A DNA stretch of 24,394 nt from positions 7,713-32,106 of IMG/VR virus record IMGVR_UViG_3300030102_003221; one strand, 5' to 3'. A program made the position numbers and the translations under genes. The notes beneath the pieces are model-generated. The model saw only the letters and a program-made list of their open reading frames with translations. It made no database searches and was not told where the DNA came from. The DNA is from a virus. Shown piece by piece: positions 16,601 to 24,394 of this stretch (position 1 is its first letter; each line of letters starts with the position of its first letter).

Positions 16601-17445
16601 AACCTGAACCACCCGCATATCCTAATGGACAAAGAGCATTTTCTAAAATTATAGAAATAAAAAATGTAACAACAAATTCTGCAGAAGTACATATTAAATG
16701 GACAGGTGGTGGTGGTGATATTTCAACTATTACAAAACACGGTGTTTATTATGCTAAAACATCTGCAATGACTGCTCCATTTACTATTGTGAGTATTTGG
16801 AATGCAAGTCCTGCTAAAACTTTTGTTTCAACTAATGAACCATTAGAAGATACTGCAGAATTAACAGGATTAGAACCTGGAACGGAATATCATGTATGCT
16901 GTACTATGCTAAACGATAATACACTTGGCGATATTGCTGGAATGACCGGTTCAGGAGGTGAAGGTATTAGTAGTGTTAGAAAATTTACAACACAGGGAGG
17001 AACAGTTGCTAACCCTATACCTGTGCCGGTACAAAGTATAAAGGTTAATCCCACAAGACTTATAATAGCTGAAAATGGCAAAAAGAAAGTTTTTGGAAGA
17101 AGATTAGCAAACGGTTCACCTTCATCAATGCGATATGCAAATCCTTCATTTGCTATTTCAATATCACCAAAAGATGCAGAACTTAAAGAATCTGATATAA
17201 CTTTTCCAGCATATAGTTTTATAAATCCAAAAGTTGTTGTTAATAAATCAAAATTAATTAGACAAGGAAATGGTCAATATAGAGTTGAACTTGAAATAAA
17301 CCCAAATCAAGGGATTTTTGCAAAACCAAGTTTAAGTGGGGTTGTAACAGTTAAACATCCAAACCCGCTTGTAAAAGCGGCTACGGTTGATTTATCACAA
17401 GCTGGTCCTGCTAAAGGTAAACCGATTTTTACAAAATGGCCTTAA
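13693..17445 (+). CDS. Tail-nozzle internal part with seven Fn3-like modules
   Basis: This 1250-residue protein opens in mid-domain. Residues 3-70 (ILKFHPSNLITGINIVDDML, FFTDGVNEPKKIDL, GRNFQERDITVIRPHP) match what normally follows the propeller start found in the gene at 11459. From about residue 84 it has at least seven Ig/Fn3-like modules, each marked by a Gly-aromatic strand: RGFVYK (122), RGFYVF (252), RGFYFS (391), MGLYFT (540), AGFIYG (707), KFYYMK (863) and HGVYYA (1016). Several end with an AYA-type or FTT strand. The last part, about 1110-1250, has VQSIKVNPTRLIIAENGKKK, like a bacterial Ig-like domain. Such modules in Bacteroidetes surface proteins bind glycans or act as spacers. 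Here they are probably displayed on the tail for adsorption. No catalytic domain is seen. Confidence 0.65.
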   Translation: MASNILKFHPSNLITGINIVDDMLFFTDGVNEPKKIDLNIFRAADHTTGNTIVYGRNFQERDITVIRPHPQTAITTTTSASTAVINPIASAPLIQTDKAYTQSTDVVLYGQARSGSIPFTERGFVYKQIDSLDAPTLQELLSGGIPVVSHTNTGRFDAKVSGLSLTKRYYYIAYAKNAVTPGKIYAKDVDGTDDIETFVINDTSNAAFTPNLAVRTMSISPGDTFPGKGADGTVILHGTVTSNTNAATITNRGFYVFRTVTSDNRTFTASDILSDVSDDVLTFDGIQVHTKFPRGTDDPSGRNFVTTIDDFSFGEKLFVQAFASTGIDPVQRVGEIKSFPISASNDPNNKAVQHKPNPSMSEPDQNNTSVTMKARIDHNNWNITASGRLERGFYFSKKSFDVKKITTLTFASGVGTEVDQGYNGRIEWKQATNDPEIFRVSQFWDGGYPQSEEAYAVETSAISAFSITRDESIFICAFGRSNFGEGYERHRGKSAVKEYKAGTGTANVPITITADAIRFTAGKIEVDVTIAHNTPIATEMGLYFTSQEPGVDLGNGTNLQKQGIILDRAQRQNDNFARMIPGPATSIKDINGQVVLNTSTQKIQEGNFTFQYGFDIDRFPITNGTGNVSSKLPIDRKDYYAMPFVKVNNKEIYGSVIGPPKLGNINEPPDIETLNYTGNQISGGQPKVTFNGQVFEQLSNTPTLTEAGFIYGTNANEVAAGTGSTIVAVSNTVTSNTPSSISLLNSFLGQQGSAGQTPKFSVQATLTGQHGQVIYYIAYVKISGDGGNTLHLAEDDNQTGDYGKGVVRVQLQGTAAVTSGVGTRLPVPELLVTKDVGRKAGTFRANQGDNGGSNKSLTEMTPKFYYMKETSIPAASLYRGSSTVTEATTQAYIKINAASSPNATSGVVTVTADTDDLSNLKNSIATTISGLDANTRYVYFVTANNGVAITSAPFAQGEGPSKRCFSFKTQPEPPAYPNGQRAFSKIIEIKNVTTNSAEVHIKWTGGGGDISTITKHGVYYAKTSAMTAPFTIVSIWNASPAKTFVSTNEPLEDTAELTGLEPGTEYHVCCTMLNDNTLGDIAGMTGSGGEGISSVRKFTTQGGTVANPIPVPVQSIKVNPTRLIIAENGKKKVFGRRLANGSPSSMRYANPSFAISISPKDAELKESDITFPAYSFINPKVVVNKSKLIRQGNGQYRVELEINPNQGIFAKPSLSGVVTVKHPNPLVKAATVDLSQAGPAKGKPIFTKWP
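13942..16995 (+). repeat. Array of about seven divergent Fn3/Ig-like modules
   Basis: The modules recur every 130-170 residues within the 1250-aa protein and are recognised at protein level by a Gly-Phe/Leu/Val-aromatic strand. Module starts are approximately residues 95, 201, 346, 506, 668, 820 and 970. I see no DNA-level tandem identity, so the array is old or was built from unrelated copies rather than by recent duplication. Confidence 0.6.
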
Positions 17446-17460
17446 AATATATAATATAGT

Positions 17461-20400
17461 ATGTCAGAAAAATTACCATTTGAAAAAATTTTTCCGTATT
17501 TTAGTTACAGATGGCGTTATAACGATGGACAATTTTCTCCTTATGCACCATTTAGTAAAGTTGCTTTTATTCCAAAAGATCCAGATGTTGAAGATTTTTT
17601 TAGAAAAGGGCATAATACTTCTGTAGCAAATAAATTAGAACAAATAACTTTAAAAGATATAGATAGAGGAGGGCCTGATGTAGAGGCTGTAGATATATTA
17701 TATACAGAATCTATTTCAAGTACTATCTATGTTTTAAAAACTATTGAAATACCAGAAGCTGAAAGAGGTAATGGTAGTCCCTTAACTGTTCAATTAAAAG
17801 AAAGAAGTTTTGGAGCAGCATTACCAGCTAGCCAATTAACAAGACAATTTGATAGTGTACCAAAAAGTGCAAAAGCACAAGAAATTACAGCTAATAGAGT
17901 TATATATGGTAATTATATTACTAAATATAATCAAAATGATAATTTAAAAATTGAACTTGGTACAGCTGTTTTCCCAGATCCTTTAAACGGTCCATCTTTA
18001 AAAGGTAATAGAACTTATGAAGTAGGTGTTGCTTATATGGATAGATTTGGTAGAATAGGTGGTATGTTAACTCAAAAAGCACCTGATACAGATGCTGAAG
18101 GCTCAAGTATAAAAACACCCTTTACACAAAGATTTAGAACTGGATTAACAGCAAAAATAACTAGCGATCCACCTGAGTGGGCTAAGTTTTATAGATATTA
18201 TGTAAAAGATGTATCAGGTGAGCATTTTAATTTATCTTCATTTAATATATATAATGATGGTACAGCAGATGACAATGATTCAGATAATGTTTATTTACAA
18301 TTTAATTCTACAGATAGAAATAAAATAACTGAAGATACAGTATTAATACCTAGAAGACATACATTTAATAGAAAAATAAATGGCGCTGCTATAGAAACTA
18401 TATTTGCAGGTGAATCAAGACATCCGGTGCTAGGTATTGAAAATGATGCTCCTGATGTTGTAAAAACTCAAATAACAGAAAGAGTGGTAATTCCTGTTGT
18501 AACGTTTGTAGAAAGAAATGGTAGAATAAATAATCCAACTACCACAACCGGGCAAGGGGGAGGACAGGCTGCTTATATAACTCAACCAGGTGATACAGCT
18601 GTTGCTATTGGAGATGAATCTAACTTTGCTGTTGTAGCAAGTAAATTAAATGAATATATCGCCTCTCAAGACCCTAGCCAAAGTACAAGATTTGAACTTG
18701 GTACAGGAACATCAGCTTCAGGGCTTGCTGATCAAGTTGTCGATGTTTCTAGTTATGGAGAAAGATTAGCATTAAGGTTTAAACCTGCTAATAAATCAGA
18801 TGATAATCAATATAAAACTGATTTAAATTTAATTGATGAAGTAAGATTTTTAGCTGCCGATTCAAGCCAAAAAAAAAGACATGTTTTTAAGTTTACTCTT
18901 GCGGATAGACTTGATGACGATGGGCAACCTATAGCTGGAACAGGATTAAGTAAAGGTGGTCATACCTTACATGGAGGCGGTGCCTTCAATGATCCTACTA
19001 TGTCTTTAAAGATATATAAATTAGGTTTATCAGAAGATGGTAAAAATAAATTAAAAGGATCGTTTTTTGTAAAAGTACCTAGACTGTTTTCAACTACAGC
19101 AACAATTGTTACTTCTGGCACAGGGTTAGTTGCAGGTCAAACACCGCATGATAACGATGGAAATGTTGCTGGTAATGAAATTCTCGAAGCTAACTTTGAA
19201 ACAGAACCGGGGCCAGATTCTAATTTAGATTTATATTTTGAAGGTAATAGAACTTATGAAGTTAGAGATGATGATGGTAATATTACAGATCATGGGCAAA
19301 CAAATACAGTAGAATTTGCAAATTGTATTGCTACAGCAGAAGATACTTCAAAAGAAGTTTACTTAGAATCAAGAAAGCTTTTTGATAAGTTTAATACTGT
19401 TGAACTAGTAAAAGGTATTAGAGTAAATACACCTGATCCAAGATATGCAGAAGAAAATAGAAAAACAGGATTAATATTTTCTGGTTTATATAATTCTAAA
19501 ACTGGTACAAATAATTTAAATCAATTTGATTTATCTACAGGTATTACTAAAGAACTTGAACCAAACTATGGTGGTATACAAAAGTTATATACACTTGATA
19601 CAAACTTGTTAGCGCTTGCTGAAGATAAGGTATTTAGAGTATTAGCTGATAAAGATGCATTATTTAACGCTGACGACGGTGTAAATGTTACTGCAACTAA
19701 TTTAGTATTAGGTCAAGCAATGGCTTATCAAGGTAATTATGGTATAAGTACACACCCTGAATCATTTGTATATTTTAAAAATAATATTTATTTTTCAGAT
19801 GCTAAAAGAGGTAGTATTATACAATTAACACCTGCCAATGGACAAATGTTTCCTATTAGCTCAAAAGGTATGTCAAACTTTTTTAGAGATAGATTAGGAG
19901 CACTGCAAACTACAACAGCTACAGATAATGATGGAAATGTATTTAATACAGCTAAAATTTTAGGGCTTTACGACGGGCACAAAAAAAATTATATAGTATC
20001 AATACAAGGGTATAACCAATCGGATGCGTCTATTGGCTCCGAAAGTATTCCAAATGAGACATCTAACATCACTTTATCATATAGTTTAAACTCACAAGGC
20101 TGGACAAGTCGATATTCATTTATTCCAGAAACAGGAATTAGTATGAATAATAAGTTTTTTACATTTAAAAATGGTAAAGCATATTTGCATCATTCTAATA
20201 CTGCAAATAGAAATAACTTTTATGGAGTAGCTGGTAATTCAGAAGTACAAATAATATTTAACGATAATCCTTCTTTTGTTTCAGATTGGCTTAGTTTAAA
20301 TTATGAGGGTACAGCTGGATGGTTAGCATCGGAAATAATAGGTGAACAAGATTCAACTTATAGTATAACCAATGTTAGATTATTAGATTCTGAAGATTCT

Positions 20401-20652
20401 AATTTTGATGGTTGGTTTTTAAAAGAAGGTAAATATTATGGATCTATAGTTGGTACACAACCTGTATACATTATACAACCAGGTAGCAGTATAGGTTCAG
20501 ATGGATTTTATCCATTAATTCAAGACGGATCAAATACACAAGATATATCCGGTACAAAAGGCTTTTTCTTAAAAGCAAGATTTAAAAATACATCAACTTC
20601 TGTATGTGAACTTGCAGCAGTTGGAAGTGAATATTATATTAGTCAAACTTAA
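17461..20652 (+). CDS. Tail-nozzle (stabilization) protein, main C-terminal part
   Basis: This 1063-residue protein begins MSEKLPFEKIFPYFSYRWRY, then NDGQFSPYAPFSKVAFIPKD. This FSYRWRYxDGxxSPxxPFS stretch is normally internal to the nozzle/stabilization protein of these phages, and here it is at the very start. Later parts carry beta-propeller-like repeats (GLIFSGLYNSKTG, LALAEDKVFRVLADKDA, FVYFKNNIYFSDAKRGSIIQ) and QGWTSRYSFIPETGISMNNK, the usual C-terminal propeller of T7 gp12-type nozzles. It would close the distal tail tube. With the N-terminal parts of the genes at 11459 and 13693 it makes up one conventional nozzle. Its own start is a clean ATG 15 bases after the previous stop, with no Shine-Dalgarno. 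Confidence 0.7.
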   Translation: MSEKLPFEKIFPYFSYRWRYNDGQFSPYAPFSKVAFIPKDPDVEDFFRKGHNTSVANKLEQITLKDIDRGGPDVEAVDILYTESISSTIYVLKTIEIPEAERGNGSPLTVQLKERSFGAALPASQLTRQFDSVPKSAKAQEITANRVIYGNYITKYNQNDNLKIELGTAVFPDPLNGPSLKGNRTYEVGVAYMDRFGRIGGMLTQKAPDTDAEGSSIKTPFTQRFRTGLTAKITSDPPEWAKFYRYYVKDVSGEHFNLSSFNIYNDGTADDNDSDNVYLQFNSTDRNKITEDTVLIPRRHTFNRKINGAAIETIFAGESRHPVLGIENDAPDVVKTQITERVVIPVVTFVERNGRINNPTTTTGQGGGQAAYITQPGDTAVAIGDESNFAVVASKLNEYIASQDPSQSTRFELGTGTSASGLADQVVDVSSYGERLALRFKPANKSDDNQYKTDLNLIDEVRFLAADSSQKKRHVFKFTLADRLDDDGQPIAGTGLSKGGHTLHGGGAFNDPTMSLKIYKLGLSEDGKNKLKGSFFVKVPRLFSTTATIVTSGTGLVAGQTPHDNDGNVAGNEILEANFETEPGPDSNLDLYFEGNRTYEVRDDDGNITDHGQTNTVEFANCIATAEDTSKEVYLESRKLFDKFNTVELVKGIRVNTPDPRYAEENRKTGLIFSGLYNSKTGTNNLNQFDLSTGITKELEPNYGGIQKLYTLDTNLLALAEDKVFRVLADKDALFNADDGVNVTATNLVLGQAMAYQGNYGISTHPESFVYFKNNIYFSDAKRGSIIQLTPANGQMFPISSKGMSNFFRDRLGALQTTTATDNDGNVFNTAKILGLYDGHKKNYIVSIQGYNQSDASIGSESIPNETSNITLSYSLNSQGWTSRYSFIPETGISMNNKFFTFKNGKAYLHHSNTANRNNFYGVAGNSEVQIIFNDNPSFVSDWLSLNYEGTAGWLASEIIGEQDSTYSITNVRLLDSEDSNFDGWFLKEGKYYGSIVGTQPVYIIQPGSSIGSDGFYPLIQDGSNTQDISGTKGFFLKARFKNTSTSVCELAAVGSEYYISQT

Positions 20653-20665
20653 AAAATAAATTATT

Positions 20666-21283
20666 ATGTCAAGTCCGTTAAAATTTGCTGACCCGGTATC
20701 AGCTATTGCTGGTGCAGTAGGAGGTTTAGGACAGATTGCTACAGGTATATTTGGTAGCAGAAGAAGAAAAAGAGAAGCTAGAGCCGCTGCGGCAGAACTT
20801 CAAGAGGCAAGACAGGGCCTTATAGATACAACATTTACAAATCAATTTTCAGGTCTTGATAATCCGTTTGAAGACATGCAAGTAAATTTACAAGCATCTC
20901 AATTTCAAGCACAACAAACCGATCAAGCTTTAGCACAGGGTTTAGATGCCGCTGTACAATCAGGTGGTGGTGCAACAGGGTCTGCACAAGCTATAGCTGA
21001 TGCTGCCCTCCGCTCTAAACAAAATATTGCAGCTGATATTGCAAGACAAGAATCTGCTAATCAAAAAATGGCTGCAGATGCACAAATGCAATTAGATTTT
21101 AGAGCTGCGCAATCCGCAGATGATATACAGCTTAGAAATTACGATAAACAACAACAAATATTAAATTTAGCAGCAGCAAGAAAACAAGCGGCTGATCAAG
21201 CAAGGGCACAAGCTACAGCAGCTATAACAGCAGGGTTTGGATCATTAGCTGGGTCTGCAGCAGCTGGTAATTTTGAGGGATAA
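20666..21283 (+). CDS. Internal virion (ejection) protein, small
   Basis: This 205-residue Ala/Gln-rich protein has an apolar, Gly-rich N-terminal segment at about 12-30 (SAIAGAVGGLGQIATGIFG) followed at once by basic RRRKREAR, and another at about 185-200. The middle holds FSGLDNPFEDMQVNLQASQF and a long Gln/Ala-rich helix (SKQNIAADIARQES). This NPFEDMxV pattern with a helical Gln/Ala region is one I associate with small internal virion proteins of marine podoviruses, comparable in role with T7 gp14, which is ejected and inserts in the host envelope. The two following genes look like its larger partners. Confidence 0.6.
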   Translation: MSSPLKFADPVSAIAGAVGGLGQIATGIFGSRRRKREARAAAAELQEARQGLIDTTFTNQFSGLDNPFEDMQVNLQASQFQAQQTDQALAQGLDAAVQSGGGATGSAQAIADAALRSKQNIAADIARQESANQKMAADAQMQLDFRAAQSADDIQLRNYDKQQQILNLAAARKQAADQARAQATAAITAGFGSLAGSAAAGNFEG

Positions 21284-21285
21284 AT

Positions 21286-21290
21286 AAGGA
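21286..21290 (+). promoter_or_regulatory. Shine-Dalgarno-like AAGGA before the gene at 21295
   Basis: AAGGA lies four bases before the ATG at 21295. It is one of the few purine-rich ribosome-site-like sequences before a start in the window, where most starts have only A/T-rich leaders. The spacing is shorter than usual, so its function is uncertain. Confidence 0.35.
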
Positions 21291-21294
21291 TAAT

Positions 21295-23529
21295 ATGAGC
21301 AACAACAAATCAAACAGTCCATTTTTTGCAATAGGACAAGGTATAAACAATCTTTTAGACTATCAAATGATAGCCCGTGCTGGTGCTCCGAGAAACTTTT
21401 TGGGTACAGCTATTGGTGCAGTTGGTTCTTTAATTTCTAGATTAGATTTTTCTGAAATGACTAAAAATGATGAAGAACTAGTAGACCCTAATGCAGGTAA
21501 AGAAAAAACAACTAAATTAAATACAGAAAACACAGGTGTTACTGATGCAGAAGAATTAACAGAAACACTAGCAGACGGGTTTGTAAGTAAAGTATTACAA
21601 AATGAAAAAAAAGAAGTTACTACATCATCTACCAAAGGAGATGGTAAGGGAGGCAAGAGACCTGATGGTATGCCTGATGCAGATATGAATACCGGTAAAG
21701 GAGGTGGTATAACTAATACTCAAAAAAAGAATTTGATAGCTCAATCCCAGTTTAGAAAAAAATTATTAACTGGAGATGATCCTATTGCTGGTTTTGATGA
21801 TATGGGTTTACCTATTAAAGCTAAAGATGTTAATTATGAAGGTGATCCAATAAATATTCAAGCAAAGCTTGAAGCACCGGAAGGGTTTTATTACGATAAA
21901 GATGGTAATTTAAAATCATTAGGTTCTATAGCAAGAGGTCTTGGTCAAGCTGCTAATTTTTTTGGAAAGGTATTTACAGATATGACTACTGTAGGGGATA
22001 GGTATGACGGTTTAAAAACTCCCACGTCAAGCTCTAAAAGACTTAGACCTGAAATATTAGAAATAATAGAGGATTCAAGATATAAAAGAAAAGGTAAAGA
22101 CGATACTAAACTACATAGGATAGGGTATTTCCTTAGAAGTCCTTTTTATCAAACAAAAAATAGACCTTATAAAGAATTAGCAAAAGTAGCTGAAACACCG
22201 GGTGATGCTTTTAGTTTATTACCAGGAGGTATTAATCCTGCAACACAAGCTTACAATGCAGTTATTGAATCTGAAAATTATAGAAGAAGAATAGAAAATG
22301 AATTTGATGAAGATTTAACAAAAGAAGTAAGTTCATTAAATGTTGATTTAAGTAAAGCTAATGTTTCAGGTCAACAAAGACAAGATTTACTTGATCTTTC
22401 ATTAAACAATAAAAAACAATTATCTGAAGCTTTTCAAAAATATGCAGATGGTAAAATGAGTAAATCTGAATATGAAATGCTAAAAACTAATTTATTAGCA
22501 GAAGTAAATACTTTATCTAGTGATTTAGGTTTAATAAAAGCAAAAGCTGCAGATTTTTTAAAAAATAAAGATAATATTGATTTACCTGCTAGTAATCCTG
22601 AAGTTGCTGATTTTTATCAAACAGCTATAAAAAATCCTGATAGTATACGTATTGTAGAAATAAACGGTACAAAATATTTTAAAGGCACAACAAATGGAGG
22701 TAAAGATTTTCAAATTGAAGTTGGAGCTATATCTAATGGGGATGCATCGTTTTTATTAACTGAAAAAGCAGATCCTACTAAATTTATTTCAGGTGCTCTT
22801 AATGCTATGACAGGATTTGTAGTTGAAGGAAAAACAGCTATGGGTATGGGAGAAATGCAATTACCTGATGATACTAAAATGGTAGATGGTAAACTAGTTA
22901 AAAGTAAAATTAGAACTATTGGTGAAAATTCATTAGTTGCAAACTTAAATCAAAACCCAGATATGGTTCGATCTTTACTTGCTCAATTTAGAGGTATTAA
23001 TTATGAAGGGTATCAAACTTTAATTAATCAAGATAGAGATGGTGATGGTAAAACAACATCTCAAGAAATACAACAAAACGAGCAAGAAATGTTATTACAG
23101 CTTGCTGAAGAAATGTATGATGAATTTGTTGCGCCTCAGTATAATCCTAGGTCTAAAACAACAAGAATGAATACTCAAGGTGGTGGTACTAAATTAACAC
23201 AAGCAGAAAGGGATAGAAGAACTAGAGATGCATATATAGCGTCTTTACCTAATCCAACGGAAGAAAATTTTGGTGACTATAGAGATATTATAGGTAAAGA
23301 TTTTACTTATACAATTGAAGATGGTACATTAAAAATTAAAAAACAAAATCAAAAAGAAGGATTTAGTTCTATAAAATTAAATGATCCTAAATTTAAAGAT
23401 TTTATTAAAAAATTTGTAGATCCAAATCTTACAACCACTAAGCTAGGCGTACAAAAAAATCAAAACGCAACGCAAGAACAAATAAACGCAGCTATTAACG
23501 CATATTTAGATAGAAAAAATAAATCCTAA
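21295..23529 (+). CDS. Probable internal virion protein with EF-hand-like loop
   Basis: This 744-residue protein has no recognised enzymatic domain. An N-terminal apolar part (FLGTAIGAVGSLI) is followed by a Lys/Thr/Asp-rich flexible region with GKGGKRPDGMPDADMNTGKG, then mostly helical sequence. Residues 580-591, DRDGDGKTTSQE, fit the 12-residue EF-hand/dockerin calcium loop exactly (D1, D3, D5, G6, E12). The C-terminus is Lys/Gln/Asn-rich. It lies between a small internal-type protein and a large membrane-segment protein, so a structural or ejected virion protein is inferred. Alternatives are a tail-associated adsorption protein or a calcium-sensing cargo protein. No signal peptide is seen. 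Confidence 0.55.
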   Translation: MSNNKSNSPFFAIGQGINNLLDYQMIARAGAPRNFLGTAIGAVGSLISRLDFSEMTKNDEELVDPNAGKEKTTKLNTENTGVTDAEELTETLADGFVSKVLQNEKKEVTTSSTKGDGKGGKRPDGMPDADMNTGKGGGITNTQKKNLIAQSQFRKKLLTGDDPIAGFDDMGLPIKAKDVNYEGDPINIQAKLEAPEGFYYDKDGNLKSLGSIARGLGQAANFFGKVFTDMTTVGDRYDGLKTPTSSSKRLRPEILEIIEDSRYKRKGKDDTKLHRIGYFLRSPFYQTKNRPYKELAKVAETPGDAFSLLPGGINPATQAYNAVIESENYRRRIENEFDEDLTKEVSSLNVDLSKANVSGQQRQDLLDLSLNNKKQLSEAFQKYADGKMSKSEYEMLKTNLLAEVNTLSSDLGLIKAKAADFLKNKDNIDLPASNPEVADFYQTAIKNPDSIRIVEINGTKYFKGTTNGGKDFQIEVGAISNGDASFLLTEKADPTKFISGALNAMTGFVVEGKTAMGMGEMQLPDDTKMVDGKLVKSKIRTIGENSLVANLNQNPDMVRSLLAQFRGINYEGYQTLINQDRDGDGKTTSQEIQQNEQEMLLQLAEEMYDEFVAPQYNPRSKTTRMNTQGGGTKLTQAERDRRTRDAYIASLPNPTEENFGDYRDIIGKDFTYTIEDGTLKIKKQNQKEGFSSIKLNDPKFKDFIKKFVDPNLTTTKLGVQKNQNATQEQINAAINAYLDRKNKS

Positions 23530-23532
23530 TAC

Positions 23533-24394
23533 ATGGAAGAATTAAATAGTATTATTGGGGAAATGATTGCTAATGGGGAGCCGCAAGAAGTAATGGATGC
23601 TGTAATTGCAGAATGGGAACAACGAAATCCAGGTGTATTAACTTCTAATACATTATCGACATCTGAGGAACCTAAAATTGAACCAGAAGTACCAACATGG
23701 TTAGAAAATACTTTTGGTAATGACACATTTGGTGTTGATTTTGTTAGCGATATGTATAGAGCTGTAAAATCTGGATGGAACCAAAGCTCAGCTGTTGGCG
23801 AAATAAAAGATGTTTTTATTGGAGACAGATCAGATGAAGCTTTAAACGATATGCGAAAAGCTTTAGAAGATTCAAGAAAATCAGGTGTTTCTGAAGAAAT
23901 GCAAGAATATCAACAGCTTGTTGAAAAATATAAAAAAGATGGAGATAGCGGATTTTTAGCAGGTTTTAAAGCTTTATTACAAAATCCAACTATTGGGCCT
24001 GAAGTTATGTTATCTTCTTTTGTAGGTATGGGAAGAGCAGCTATTGAAGCACCAGAACTTATTGCCGCAGGTGCTGCTACAGGTGCTGCTGCGGGTGCTG
24101 TTGGACTTGGGGCTGGAGTTGCTGCAGGTACATTTGTAGGTGCATCTACAGCTGCAATGACAGCAATGGAAACAACCGGAACTTTTGCAGAATTACTACA
24201 AGAAGAGCTTAAAGAAAGAGGTTTAGACTTTAGTAAAAACGATGATATACGAAAAGTTTTTGAAGACGAGGACGCTATGTTTAGTATTAGAAGCAAAGCT
24301 TTAGGAAGAGGTATTGCTATTGGTGCTATAGAAGCATTAACCGGTGGAATAGCAGGTAAAATAGGTGCAAGAGCTATTGGTGGAACTAGACGGG
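23533..24394 (+). CDS. N-terminus of a large internal virion protein (partial)
   Basis: The frame opens at the ATG at 23533, three bases after the previous stop, and stays open to the end of the window (287 codons and one base). Residues 1-35 are helical (SIIGEMIANGEPQEVMDAVI). There is an acidic linker, then NTFGNDTFGVDFVSDMYRAV and KALLQNPTIGPEVMLSSF. Residues about 177-209 form a long Ala/Gly-rich apolar stretch, and a second Gly/Ala/Ile-rich one lies at about 259-279. In podoviruses the large last structural gene often encodes an internal core or ejection protein, sometimes with lytic transglycosylase or polyvalent domains. None is visible in this N-terminal part, so only the virion role is inferred. 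Confidence 0.6.
   Translation, partial: MEELNSIIGEMIANGEPQEVMDAVIAEWEQRNPGVLTSNTLSTSEEPKIEPEVPTWLENTFGNDTFGVDFVSDMYRAVKSGWNQSSAVGEIKDVFIGDRSDEALNDMRKALEDSRKSGVSEEMQEYQQLVEKYKKDGDSGFLAGFKALLQNPTIGPEVMLSSFVGMGRAAIEAPELIAAGAATGAAAGAVGLGAGVAAGTFVGASTAAMTAMETTGTFAELLQEELKERGLDFSKNDDIRKVFEDEDAMFSIRSKALGRGIAIGAIEALTGGIAGKIGARAIGGTRR

Noticed and set aside
13942-16995. Recent tandem duplication of DNA in the module array
   Set aside because: No repeated DNA blocks are seen. The modules share only a short protein pattern and differ in length.
23910-24296. Open minus-strand frame near the end, Ala/Pro/Ser-rich
   Set aside because: It is the complement of the Gly/Ala-rich coding stretch of the + strand gene, a common artefact.
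1-24394. tRNA genes, CRISPR arrays, insertion sequences, attachment sites
   Set aside because: No cloverleaf, regularly spaced repeats, transposase or integrase was seen on either strand. Intergenic gaps are too short to hold most of these.

Overview
The window is a late-gene segment of an AT-rich double-stranded DNA tailed phage of podovirus type. All genes lie on the + strand and are almost gapless, with no tRNA, CRISPR array, insertion sequence or integrase visible. Most starts have no Shine-Dalgarno sequence. They sit in A/T-rich contexts or overlap the previous stop as TAATG, which points to a Bacteroidetes (flavobacterial, probably marine) host. The portal, scaffold, capsid, ring and nozzle proteins resemble the structural module of crAss-like and related flavobacterial podoviruses. 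That assignment comes from remembered family patterns, not from a search.

Region 1 (1-1364) holds a short membrane protein (holin candidate, 38-187), an M15-type peptidase (endolysin candidate), a 72-aa hypothetical protein and a 198-aa protein that reads as two tandem GroES-like domains. Region 2 (1321-9730) is packaging and head: a small terminase candidate, the large terminase, the portal, a scaffold-like acidic protein, the major capsid protein and one further head-module protein. A strong hairpin terminator follows the capsid gene, and a second hairpin follows the next gene. Region 3 (9786-20652) is the neck and tail: two ring/adaptor-type proteins, then a tail-nozzle (stabilization) protein that appears to be divided over separate reading frames. 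Its N-terminal part starts the 668-aa protein, its next part starts the 1250-aa protein, and the remainder is the 1063-aa protein. The first two carry long arrays of fibronectin-III/Ig-like modules, and a 74-aa ORF lies between them. Region 4 (20666-24394) encodes probable internal virion/ejection proteins, the last running off the window.

The main points of interest are the split nozzle with inserted adhesin-like modules, a sharply GC-richer tract inside the terminase ATPase domain (about 40-50% GC against about 20% on either side, counted by hand on sample lines), the tandem GroES-like protein, and the two hairpins around the gene after the capsid gene.
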